A stretch of DNA of 64,000 bases, taken from assembly GCA_036023115.1 (NCBI GenBank), contig JAYKKT010000059.1:7947001-8011000 (forward strand), written 5' to 3'. Positions 34,600-45,839 of this stretch are shown here, piece by piece. Made by a program: the position numbers and the translations under genes. This stretch comes from Brasenia schreberi (Eukaryota; Streptophyta; Magnoliopsida; Nymphaeales; Cabombaceae). Within the stretch, counting starts at the first letter, position 1. Every line of letters begins with the position of its first letter. Below the pieces are notes generated by a model. The model was not told the origin of the DNA. It was given only the letters and a program-made list of their open reading frames with translations, and did no database searches.

Positions 34600-36200
34600 A
34601 TTAAACCATGGGTTTTGGATTTTGTAATAGGAATGGTTCGGAGAGGAATTTATGTACCTATGGAAGGGAATGAGTAGAAGGTTGTGTTGCTATGGTATTA
34701 TTGAGAAGGTGAAATGCTTTTGGATTTCGGATTAGCATACAATAGACGACTATGATGACAACATGAAGAGGAGTATGTGGAGTCATCACATGTGAATCAT
34801 CTAATAATGCAGTTATAGTTTTAGAGGGATTATGCTATATCTTCTTTAGTATAAAGAAGCCAAACCTTCATTGCTTTGTTCTCACAAGTACTCCACAGAG
34901 GGTGATAATGATGTCACTCTCTCGATCTTTGAGTTGTTTCCTAACTTTGTATCTCACATTGCATATATGATTTGGAAGGAGCAAATAATTTATTTTATCA
35001 ATTATAAGTAAAAGATCTTATATATATTACTAGCAAATATTGTGTCAAAATATGTAGGGATTGTTGAAATTGGCGACATGTCACATGATATACAATGCTT
35101 TAGTTGAGTGTTCATTTCCACAAGAAATATAATTACTAGGTAGTCAATAAGATATTGTGTAGTGTTTTGGGTTATCCAAGCAAAGAGAGTTTTGTTCTCG
35201 ATTTTTCGTCAGTCATTGCTCACTTCTTTTATTAAGAGATGACGACCCGATATTAATATCTTCCGTATGTTGTGGGGTGAGATGGCTATAACTCTCCATG
35301 ATATCCATGAGATTTTAGGTGTTTCAATGAGTGATCGCCTTGTCATATGTATGATGGAGGTGATGGATAAGATATATATTATGGTTGAACTAATGGGTAT
35401 GGATTATGATGAAGTTAAATTATAGATGAAATTTGGAGGTGTGAAGTTTGAGATCCTTCATGTACATGCTTAGAGAAGGGGGATTACGCCTAAACAAAAG
35501 GTGTTATTTTTATTATATCATATATAGTGTATAATATACTAAGATAGGTTGAGGGAGTAGGGTCTCGGTTTCTATCGTTTAGTTATTGCCTTTTGTATTA
35601 TCGAGAGTCGGTGAGTATGCTTTAGGTACAATAATGTTTGCTTACCTATACATACAAACAATTAGGAAAACTTCTCGCAAAGAGGCACACCAATTTAGTG
35701 GTTGTGGTACTTTACTTAAGGTACGGATTTCTCCATTATGCTTGTTTGAGTTTAGCAATAAATTAATGTCGATTTACTTTTTGTTTCAGTGATATAACAG
35801 TATTTTTCTATCTTTTAGGCATGAAATTATGAGTATTTTCTAACATTTAGAGTTAGACATCCGTGAGGGCGGGTTGATGGATAACCTTGTGTGGTTAGGT
35901 GGACGAACAATATCACTCATAATGATCGTCCTTGTGATCATCTTACTGTATATCGTTGCTAGTTAGACTCGATGAAGGTTGATAAGGTATGTGTTTAGCA
36001 CTAGGTATTTGGTTGTTATTTTATGTAACATAATATTATTATAACGTTTGTATCAATTTATCTATCTTTCTTCTCATATCACTTGAGTTTTGGAACCTCC
36101 TTAACCACAATAGTCTGTACACTCGAGGACCTTGACTTAAGATGGTATAAAATAAAAGAACTAGTTCGGCAATCGTGTGCTAAAAAATCAAGCGAACCGA
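34600..36200 (+). pseudogene. plant mobile domain (PMD) relic 1
   Basis: Plus-strand pieces: MLWGEMAITLHDIHEILGVS at about 35268, KFGGVKFEILHVHA after a stop, SRVGEYALGTIMFAYLYIQ at 35604 and TNNITHNDRPCDHL near 35910. These fit the PMD (aminotransferase-like, PF10536) family seen in MAIN/MAIL proteins and in plant transposons. Intervening stops, intron-like gaps and frameshifts break it. It is homologous to, and inverted relative to, the copy at 41980-43200. PMDs occur both as host genes and inside transposons; here the repeats point to transposon origin. Confidence 0.72.
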
Positions 36201-36524
36201 AAAGTCAAGTCTTTGTCATGGATGTTCTTTTATCGTGATGTGTTAATGCAATCTTGGGGATAATGTTTCAATTTAATAGTGGAAGACAAAGTGGAGGTGA
36301 ATAGATACATGGTTACCTATTACCATTATTACAATCTTGACTTCAAGCTTTTCGTTTTAGGACTATGGGATTCCACCATTCCATTTTAATGAAATGAAAT
36401 TTTCGATTCTTCAAGAAAAGTTTGAAGAGCAATTCAAGGAGAAGGTATCCATATAAGCACTCTCTACATTCTTATCCTCCTAATGTAAACACTCTCGGTT
36501 TCTTTATTCCGGTGTTTCCTTTTC

Positions 36525-36584
36525 TATGATATGTAAGGAGGGTATTCTATCCAATATGATATGTAAGGAGGGTATTCTATCCAA
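36525..36584. repeat. perfect 30-bp tandem duplication
   Basis: Two identical 30-bp units starting TATGATATGTAAGGAGGG, head to tail. No function suggested. Confidence 0.95.
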
Positions 36585-36799
36585 ATTATACATAAAAGTG
36601 TCTTAATCCTAGTATTTATACAGCCAACGCAAGAAATTTAAAGGTTAAAAAACGAGAAAATGTTCAAAACAATGACTTTATTATTTCTAAAGTAAGTTCT
36701 GCTCCAATCTAAACATAAATCTTTACTTACTTTTTTAAATTTCGTATAGTAGGTGTAGTGTCTAATCATCATGTAAACATTGATGGGGTGCAGGTACAG

Positions 36800-37420
36800 A
36801 TAGACGTGGCCAGTTCGAAACTGGTCCGGTTGTTTGACCCACAACTGAACCGGTCCACACCGATTCCGGAACCAGAACCGGGTATGCTCCAATTCAGTTA
36901 TGTTTGTATATATGAAAAATCGGCCTGCAACTAACCGGAACCGCTGTGAAAACCAGCTGGTTGACTATGATATATATATATATATATATAACAAAGAGTG
37001 TCATGTGGTGCTGTGTGATTTGCTATAGCTATAATATATATTATATATTTATATTATATATGTAAGACATATAGGAACATGGCAGCCGACGGGACATCGG
37101 TTGTCATGTCTTTGTACCGGAGCACCACATGGCACCCAGGTATTGGCCAGCTGGTTGTAAATTAGGCGTCGGCACCACACACCGCTGGCGGCCCTAGCTA
37201 ATACCTAAGTGCCATGTGGTGCCTGGTAGAAGGACATGACAATCGATGTCACGTGAGTGGTCATGCCCCCTATATATTTCTTATATATAATATATATGTA
37301 ATATAAAAAGAATATAATTTACATATATATTTTAATCGTTGGTTTCGGGTTAAAACCAAATCCGAAATCCTCGTAAAAGCGAAACCGGATTCAAAACTGT
37401 CAAAACTAAAATAGGAAGTT
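36800..37420. repeat. CCGGTT-rich repeat region with TA runs and a fold-back core
   Basis: Scattered ACCGG/CCGGTT motifs in both orientations (36815-36960 and 37340-37400) surround an AT run (36970-36991), TA-rich stretches and the inverted repeat at 37091-37252. This resembles a non-autonomous DNA transposon, but I could not place terminal repeats or a target duplication. Confidence 0.45.
37091..37252. repeat. ~54-bp inverted repeat (fold-back, hairpin-forming)
   Basis: The left arm (37091-37144) contains GGTTGTCATGTCTTTGTACC and GCACCACATGGCACCCAGG. The reverse complement of the right arm (37200-37252) contains GATTGTCATGTCCTTCTACC and GCACCACATGGCACTTAGG. There are several mismatches and no large gap. 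The loop is about 55 nt. Confidence 0.85.
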
Positions 37421-38219
37421 TTTCTTCAATTGAGTTTTAAGCAATTAATGCAACTACAAGAATAACCATATAAAAGCGAAGCCATGGAAATAAAAAAATC
37501 ATTGTAAGGAACATGAATAATTAAAGTGAATAATAAAACTTAGCAAAAGCATAACGAGTTTAGCTAACTCAATGAGGATATGTGATTCCTCACATCACTC
37601 ACGAACTAATTCTTTTATATTTTCACACTAAAGGGGCTATATAGCAATGAAAAAATAAACATGGACATAGTACCACTTCACCAGGTTTCTTTTGGCTTAT
37701 GCGTTCAATTTCAACATGGAAAACATTTGATAATGCATGCACCCCAACATCCTGGAAGAAGCACAAGTCATCATCAAAGAAAATTGACAGCAATTACACG
37801 AAAGGCATTAAAAAGAACTGGATAAACAATAAAAATAAACGACAAAGTACAAAATGCAAGTCATATAGAACGACGAGAGCTAGAAAAATTGCAATAAAGG
37901 ATCATGATCGCTACCAAAATAAATGGCATCGTTAGGAAAAACAGTTCTTTAATCTGAAAGTTAAAGTATATTTTCCAGAATATGAAAAAGTACGTTATTC
38001 ATTTTACTTGTCATAAACTTGATAGTTAAGAAAATCTGTATCGCCGTCAAACACAGCTTTCCCTAGAGAAGTTTGCAAGAAGTACGTACCAATAAAAATC
38101 TTCCTTCTTATAGAAGGAAGCATTGGCTGAACAATAATGGAAAACTAAGGCAATTACCATGAATCACTAGGTTATGGTGTAAACAGAAACTCTGAAAATC
38201 TTGTTAAGATGTTTCCATA

Positions 38220-38830
38220 TGCGAGGAGCGGGGAAGGTAGAAAAGCTCAGCATGCATGAGGGAATAGGTGGAATTGGTCGATGAGTTGGTTGAGTGGATC
38301 TACCACTAGATTTACCTGGTCCAAGCTCTTGGCTATCCTATCACTCTCTAGGATTCATCGATGCTTGGTGTTACATGATTGGTTAGATTTGCATCTTAAG
38401 GTGATTCAGAAACTTCTTCCTCAGACCATCTTAGATCATCATCCTTTTACATAAGAGGTCCTCTTTTTTGTTCTTTTTTGTTCTGAGAACACGTGACTCA
38501 AGGCAGAAGGGTTTCGGGACCTTGTGAAAATTCATGAAGAGAAGGGGTAGTCGACATTTCTGCTACGTTCGTAGTGCGTTTTAAACTACAGATGTTAAAG
38601 GAAAAACTCAGGAGATGGAACAGAGAGGCGGTGGGGTCACGCCTGAGTCCAATAGACGTACCTGAAGACGCAGTCTAACGCTGAGAAAGCCCCGACGGTC
38701 GATCAGATTGGGGGTTTGGGGACGAGGGAGGGAAAGGATGAGCTCTTAAAGGAGAAAGCAGCTCTTGGTTTCAGGGAGGAAAGGAGATGGAACATAGAGG
38801 TGTTTGGGGATATAAAAAATATCATTTCCG
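38220..38830 (+). mobile_element. L1-like LINE relic (endonuclease end)
   Basis: One plus-strand frame at about 38300-38450 reads RFTWSKLLAILSLSRIHRCL, then VLHDWLDLHLKVIQKLLPQT, then ILDHHPF. This is the C-terminal part of an L1 endonuclease (the 'FTWSN...SRLDRFL...SDHCP' region). Further on, RRRWNIEVFGDIKN near 38775 fits the linker to RT. Strongly decayed. Confidence 0.65.
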
Positions 38831-39100
38831 TCAAGTTCCCGTGAGGTGAGTGTCGATAATCGGGAAAGAGACGTGCCCCAACCGCATGAGACTTTAGACA
38901 ATCACTCGCCTGCGGTGCGCCACCACTTCACAAGTCGTTATGTTTCTTCTGAACGATGCGCTAAGGTAAGATAGGATAAACGCGCGACTCTCTTCTAAGA
39001 GATTTGTGCCCTCAACGTGCCACTATAAGATTTTTGGACACATGCAAGGTGTGTTACTCTTTATTTTTGTTATGTTAACTGTATTATTCTTAAAGTGTAG
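38831..39100. other. spacer, nothing identified
   Basis: GC-richer stretch (CCTGCGGTGCGCCACCACTT) without a recognisable domain. Confidence 0.4.
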
Positions 39101-41000
39101 GATATCAAAAACATCAAGTAACAATGTTTATTATCGTATAATAGACTCTAGATATATTATACATGATGATATTGAGATTGATTAAAGTGGACCGAATGAC
39201 CCATTTATTGGTTGGTTGTGTGATCATACATGCGATGGTGCATTTTTTTATTGAGAGGGTAATGGATTTGATTATGCATTTGTATTTACCACAATGTAGT
39301 ATTTTGCAGTCACAATGATATTGTACAATGGCTAAGAGATGTTGGGAGAAAGCATAATATGTTATCATCATTCTATGATAGAAAAGTAAAGGTGTGAGAA
39401 GCAAAGTATGGCTTGAGTAAGAAAGAAACGACAAATACAAAAGCAAGAAAAAGCTTGTGTTAAAAGTTGTCGTTTGATTGGTACAAAGAAGGTGAACTGT
39501 CAATTCTAACAAGAGAGTAGAATTGATAGTTTGTGGAGATTGAATGTAGTTAATGATGTACATAATCACCCTCTAGCCTTTATTTAGAAGGACATACATT
39601 TGTTGGTAAATTGAATAGTGATGAGTATAGTATGACAAAGAGATGAGCAAAAGTGATGTAAGTCAAAGCATATTTTGTCACAATTGAAACGTGTTAATGA
39701 TACAAATGTTAGTACAGTAAAGCACATTTATAATGCAAGGATAAAAATTAGAAAATAGGATATGGGTGGTCAAACTATTTTGCATCGACTATTGCGTTCA
39801 TTAGATAGTCATCAATATCACACTTAACATAGGAGGATACCAGATACAAACATTGTTAGCGAAGTTGTGTTTGTACATCCTCAATCCATTCAGTTATTAC
39901 TTGCATTCCCAAAGGTGAGAGTTTGATTCATATACAAGACAAATATGTATGAGCTAGTTTTGGTTATATTCATTCATGTTTATATATATACTTACAAAAT
40001 TCTTATCTATTTATTTTATAGATATAAGATGCCTTTCTTGTCAGTTGTAGGATTTATGTCAACAAATAAGATTTTTTTTATGGTATTTGTGTTTATGGGT
40101 GCATAGAAAGATAATAATTATGCATGGGTATTGAGGTATACAAGGAGTTGTATATGCAAAACAAATTTATCTACCTAGTTTGTAATGATTGTGATCTTAC
40201 ACTTATAAATGCAATTGAGATAATATTAACATCACATTTTCTGTATAAACATCATATTGCTAAGAACATCCAGTGATATATTGTTCGGTTGAGGAGAAAA
40301 AAAGAAATAACCACCACATTTGGTGGCAATTAGAGGAAGGTTGGGCCCATATAAAAAGAGGATTTTCTCAATATGGATGGACAAGGTATTACATTACGGT
40401 ATTCATACAACTAACCGATAAGTGAGTATGCTTCTTTTCACATATGCATATCACTATTTTTTTAAATCCTATAATGTTTATAGTGTGTTGGTCGACAAGA
40501 TTGAAGGTGCACATGCATGGTTAAAAGGTTCTTCGGCAACTCCATTAGGCGGTTCAATACGATAGAGACCCAATTCCATTTGTCGATATAGTTGTAGGTT
40601 ACTGAACTAAAGAAATCTTTTGAGAAATCACGAACTGTTAGTATGCATTATGTTGATAGTATACAAGAGATATAAAAAAAATTGAAGAGAAGAGTCTCAT
40701 GACATGCGCTTGATCTAATTATCAAAGAGATGAGATATAAAAATAATGGGTATTGATCCCCAATCATGTCAATATATACTGCAGCAGATTGTCATGTGCT
40801 CGCGAGATGCGTATTCTTTTCAAGAGTGGTGAGACATGATAGTCTTTTTTATTGGTATTTACTATTTTATGCACGTATTGCATAATGTCTTAAACTAAGA
40901 GGTTCAAGCGATGATAATGTATACAATGTGGATAATGATTAACAACTTGTGTATTAAGTTGCATATTTTTTCTATGTTTTGATTGTATATATTAATTTCC
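39100..41000 (+). pseudogene. Mutator-like (MULE) transposase relic
   Basis: The plus strand shows decayed but ordered transposase features: HTFVGKLNSDEYSMTKR near 39590, MPFLSVVGFMSTNKIFFMVF near 40030-40090 (the 'DVVGVTSTNKTFFV' block), then VCNDCDLTLINAIEIILTSH and FLYKHHIAKNIQ near 40178-40272 (the 'TDRDLALMNAI...CRWHIAKN' block). Near 40610-40740 is a DSIQEI/LKRRVSHDALDLI-like stretch. Catalytic residues are partly replaced, for example TDR has become NDC. No terminal inverted repeats were found. Confidence 0.72.
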
Positions 41001-41979
41001 AACTTGCTTAATTAGACATTGATTCTATAAATTTGCTTATTTACTTAATTTTATAATGATTTTACTTTAAAAAAATTCATGTGATGAAAGACGTACTGCA
41101 ATCATTCTATTTTATATATGTATATTTTTTTGCATGTTTATATATATTGTGAGAGAAATAGAGAAACAAGAGAGGAGAAAAGGCAAATATAATTATTCAC
41201 GAGCAACTTACAATACACATATGTTCATTGAGTTATATGTACAATACAAAATAAGCACATCTATTCTTATCATAATCGGATATGTAGTCAGTCGTCATTT
41301 TGTATACTCTCACAATAATTGTCAAGGAGGTATGTCACATCATGACATAACAATAATTGATGTGGGTACTGTGTTATTATCTGGATCATAGGTCTAATCA
41401 TCTGCAAGACATCAGCAATACACTAGAACAAAAGTAGATAGGTGAATACTTGCAACACACAAAGTGTAGAATAGAGATTCGTGATGTTGAAGTGTGACTC
41501 CCCAATGTAGGATGGAGGTGTTCATATCGATACACAAAATCTCTCAATCAAAACAAACGTATTTGTGTAACATGCTAGCTCATATATGAACCACATTCAT
41601 GCGGCTATAACACCTGCACACTAAGGTATTGTGGTCCAATGGAATTTGAACTATGTGAATGTCATTGTGTATCTTGTGGATTGTACTCTACCTTATAGGC
41701 ATGTGATTTTGCTGATATATGTGCTATAATGAGTCTTAATGGTTTAATCAAGATTTGCTAACAATAACTAAATTGGTCAGCAACTTGGTCTAGCATATAC
41801 GGCTCCATGATATCCAAATATTGAAGCATCCTTAATATAAAGACAAGTGATAGGTTTCGTTTGTGTATCTATCTAGTAATAAGGTTCCTAAATTATTTGA
41901 GAAAAAAGATGCATAAAATGATATAATTTTATATAGTAACATTCATTGTGCAGCATCAATAACAATCAAATACCTACTG

Positions 41980-43200
41980 CTAAAGACATACTGCGTGAGC
42001 CTACATTGAGTCCAACATCCCACGATATGTAGCAAGACATTTACAAGGATGATCTCTATGAGTGATATTGTTCATCAAACTAATGGCATAAGGTTGCCCA
42101 TCAACCCACCCTTGGCGGTGTTTAATTCTAAAGGCAAAAAAATACTCATAAATCTATTCCTATAACTTATAAAAAATATTAATTATCACTTAAACAAACA
42201 AATATAAGGACATCGATTTATTGTTAAACTAAAGGAAACATAATAGAGAAACATGTACCTGCAATAAAGTATTATGGTCACTAAGCTGGTGTGTCTCTTT
42301 ACAATAAGCTTTTCCTAAGTATTTGTATAAGTAGGTCAATGTCGCTACACCCCAAGCATACTTGTCGAGCCTCGATAACACAAAAGTCAACAATTGGCTA
42401 TAAGAATGGGGACCCTATCCATTAACTTATCTTAGTATATTGTACGCCATATATGATACAACAAAAATAACAATGCATTTTGCTCAGGCATAATCCCCTT
42501 ATATGAGAACGTACTTGGAGCATCTCGAACTTCACACCTCCAAACTTCATCAACAATTTTACTTCTTCATAATCCATGTCCATCCGTTCAACAATAATAT
42601 ATATCTTATCCACCACCTCCAACGCACATATGACAAGGTGACCACCTAGCGGAATGTCTAAAATCTCATGAATATCATATTGAGTGATAATCATCTCACC
42701 CCAAAGCATATGGAGGATGTTAGTACTAGGTTGTCATCTCTCAATAAAAGAAGAGAGCAACGGCTGATCCAAAAACTAGAACAAAACCCCCCCTCCTCGA
42801 ATAACCCAAAACGATGCACTACTACCAACTAACCAACACTAATATTTCTCATGAAAATGGTCACTCAACAAAGCATTGTATCTCATATGACATGTCACCA
42901 GTTTCAATAACCAGTATATTTTTAAATAATTTTTTATAGTAACATATTTAAGATCTTTTACTTATGATTGACAAAATGAATTACCTACTCCTAGCAAATT
43001 GTATATGTAATGTGACCTGCACATCTAGGGAGAAACTTTAGGATGGAGAGTGACATCATCATCACCCTTTACAAGGTACTTATCTGAACGAAGCTCTCAA
43101 GATCCGGCTTCATTATAGTATCCTAAAGAAGCTACAACATAATCCATTTTAAATTATGGCTTCATCATTGGATGATAGACATTTGATGACTCAACGTGCC
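41980..43200 (-). pseudogene. plant mobile domain (PMD) relic 2, inverted to relic 1
   Basis: The minus-strand frame 42709-42422 reads MLWGEMIITQYDIHEILDIP, then YEEVKLLMKFGGVKFEMLQ, matching relic 1 at 35268 and after. A further piece near 42110-42010 reads ISLMNNITHRDHPCKCLATY and YRGMLDS, matching relic 1 near 35910. The N-terminal part is decayed towards 43200. It converges with the MULE transposase relic, as would be expected if both were on one transposon. Confidence 0.72.
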
Positions 43201-44376
43201 CCTCTTCATGTCGTCATCATGATCACTACTATATGCTAACCTTAAAGGCATTTCTCCTTCCCAATGATGTAGTAACAATACGGTTTTCTACTCATTTGCC
43301 TCCATAGGAGACGTCATCACCTCTACGAGTCATTCTTACTATAAAATCTAAAATAATTGATTTAAAATACAATAAAGTAGACGAAGGACACGAGTTGCAC
43401 ACATCGTGTGTGGAAGATGAACACACTCAAGACATGCCCCGCACAGTGGAGTTCCACAACCCAAGCAAACATAAGCAAACAGTGGATCACACCCGTGTTG
43501 TGCAACTAGAAAACAAAGTGGTGTGCTCTGCCTACATCATCGTTTTAGACCAAGCGTTGCCGGGGTACTACTCAATAATACGGGAACCGTGCTCCAGCCA
43601 CGATTTCTTTCCCAATCACCGCGGGTTCCAATCAAGAAAACAAAAATTAAAAATTCATGAAACTTACCCAAGTCAATTTCAATTGATTTGATCACGATCG
43701 CTCAATTCAATGTACCACAATCCTTTAATGCACGTAGATAATAAAAATAGAAACAAAATCGAAAGAATGTCACCACGAGATCACGATGAAGCCAAACATC
43801 AAGTGAGATTGAGTATTTGCACACTCTCTATTGAGATTGAGCAATGCACATGCAGGAAGATCAAGAGAATATGGAGCGTTCAAAGACGATCTTGTGTTGT
43901 TGAGCTACTTAGGTTCTCTATCATAAAGAGAATGGATCATTGTTATATGTATAAGAGAAAATGCAAAAAAGGATATTTTCGAAACAAACTCAAATAAGGG
44001 TGTATGTTTAGTGATTCTCGGTGTATGCATAGTAACATCCTAATTTGCTAGCCACAAGATGTGGGGTTGCCGGTGTCTAAATGTCTCGTGCTGAAGGATG
44101 GCATCATCTTGACAATTAGGAGTGAGCTAATAGTTGGTCTCATAATTGGATAAAAAACAAGATCGTATGACCCTGCTTTTATTGTGCACCAAGGCCTACA
44201 TTTGATTAAGAAGGAATTTGGAGACGTAGTTCTAATTCTAGATACTCAGGCCTCATAATCAAATACCTCCTTAGAAACAATTTATCAAATGCGTAGATCA
44301 AAAGTGTTCCTTCGTGCTATTCCCATCAGTTAATGTAAGGGCTCTAGTCACTCTTTTCAGTTATTGCTTTTATTTA

Positions 44377-44378
<2 letters not shown>
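43201..44378. other. spacer, no gene called
   Basis: Two open frames of about 95 codons (43395-43691 and 43710-43997, plus strand) show no family I recognise and no splice or promoter context. I treat them as chance. Confidence 0.4.

Positions 44379-44444
<66 letters not shown>
44379..44444. repeat. (TA)n microsatellite
   Basis: GTGTG followed by about 30 uninterrupted TA units. Prone to length error in assembly. Confidence 0.97.
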
Positions 44445-44446
<2 letters not shown>

Positions 44447-44687
44447 AAAAGAAGATCTTTTTTAGTTATTTATGCCATAAATTGGGTATGATAGATGGTC
44501 CTAGAATTCGGTTGGATCTATAATTTTTCTCAAAAGAAAAATGGCACCATGTATGTTGGGTAGATTCATTCGTGTCACACTTTTTTCAGAATTCTTAATT
44601 TTGGGCAGGGGAGATGGCCCCTCGACCTTAATGCACATCTCTCATCTCTAACTGGCTGCGGCTCCTTGCCTTAATTTTGCTTACCTC

Positions 44688-44765
44688 ATAGAGTTAGCTC
44701 AACTGGCAGGGCGCTCTATTGCCCTTGCTGCAGGTGCAGAGTTCGACTCCCAGTGGGTGCATGTA
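44688..44765 (+). repeat. tRNA-related SINE head or tRNA pseudogene
   Basis: A-box-like TAGCTCAACTGG at 44695-44706 and B-box-like AGTTCGACTCC at 44740-44750 are spaced as in a tRNA gene. The flanks do not pair into an acceptor stem, so this is not a working tRNA. It could be a SINE head, but no body, tail or target duplication was found. Confidence 0.5.
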
Positions 44766-45145
44766 TATGTTCAGAACTCCGTTATGAGATCGAGCTCTAG
44801 CTGGTTCGATTGCTCTACACGTACCTGATCTATTGGCAAACCTTCTTTTTCAACAAAGAGAAGCCGAAGCTAACACACATGCACCCTCTTGGGAGAGTCG
44901 AGCTTTCCCAGCAAAAGGGCATCCAAACGCCTTGTCAGTTGAGACAACGCTCTGAGTGAACCTTCTTTATTAGGTAATAAAGTTAAATGGGGGTATTTGT
45001 TATAGCAACAACTTTTGGGATTTTAGAATTTATTCATTTCTTTATCATCAATTGCCTCGAATCGTTGTCCGCTTCTTCAAGTTGGCAATGGGTTCCAGCG
45101 CGTTGGCATTAACGCACCAAAATATTCCATCATGTTATCTTTTAA

Positions 45146-45443
45146 ATGCCCCAACTTCAAATTACTTGTTTATTGTCACTATTTTCCAATACATACTATT
45201 TTATTGAAGACTAACGAAGGGCGCTAGAGTTCATCTCTACGAGAATCTCCTCTCTTTTTTCCTTTTTTTTGCAAGAAAAGGCCAAAGCCTACACATGCCC
45301 CAACTTCAAATTACTTGTTTATTGTCACTATTTTCCAATACATACTATTTTATTGAAGACTAACGAAGGGCGCTAGAGTTCATCTCTACGAGAATCTCCT
45401 CTCTTTTTTCCTTTTTTTTGCAAGAAAAGGCCAAAGCCTACAC
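45146..45443. repeat. perfect 149-bp tandem duplication
   Basis: Units 45146-45294 and 45295-45443 appear identical on reading. Each starts ATGCCCCAACTTCAAATT (the second unit starts the same way) and contains a T-rich run followed by GCAAGAAAAGGCCAAAGCC. Either a recent duplication or an assembly artefact. Confidence 0.93.
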
Positions 45444-45839
45444 ATGCACTCTCTGAAAGTCAAACTCCCCACCAATAGCAACAATGCTAGAGTGTCATGC
45501 CATTGACCTAACACTTTAGGTGTTATGTTAATCTCTTTAAAGTGACTCTTCATGGCTTTCAACTCACAAGACATTGACAGTGAGTTTGATACTGGTGCAT
45601 GCATACCTAGTTTCGGCCTCTCAGTTGTGAACAAAAGAAGAGGACTTGTTCGACCTTAATGATGTTTTAAAATGCCTAATCAGCCACCGGCGGTTGAATG
45701 CGCTCAGATTTGACCTTATTGATATTTGCTTAGTTTTTATATTGCTTTTAAATAGGAACAACATGTGATAACAAAAGGTGGCAATATGTAGGTTAAAGAG
45801 GGCAACCGAAGAACATGGTTCTTCACAATTATATATGCC

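Noticed and set aside
39114..39569. 151-codon frame on the minus strand
   Set aside because: Low-complexity, antisense to the MULE transposase relic; no homology recognised.
43395..43997. Two ~95-codon frames
   Set aside because: No family, no splice or promoter signals; the region borders the PMD relic.
44314..44523. 69-codon frame
   Set aside because: Produced by the TA microsatellite (IYIYIY).
44688..44765. Working tRNA gene
   Set aside because: A and B boxes are present, but the acceptor stem does not pair and no normal anticodon arm can be drawn.
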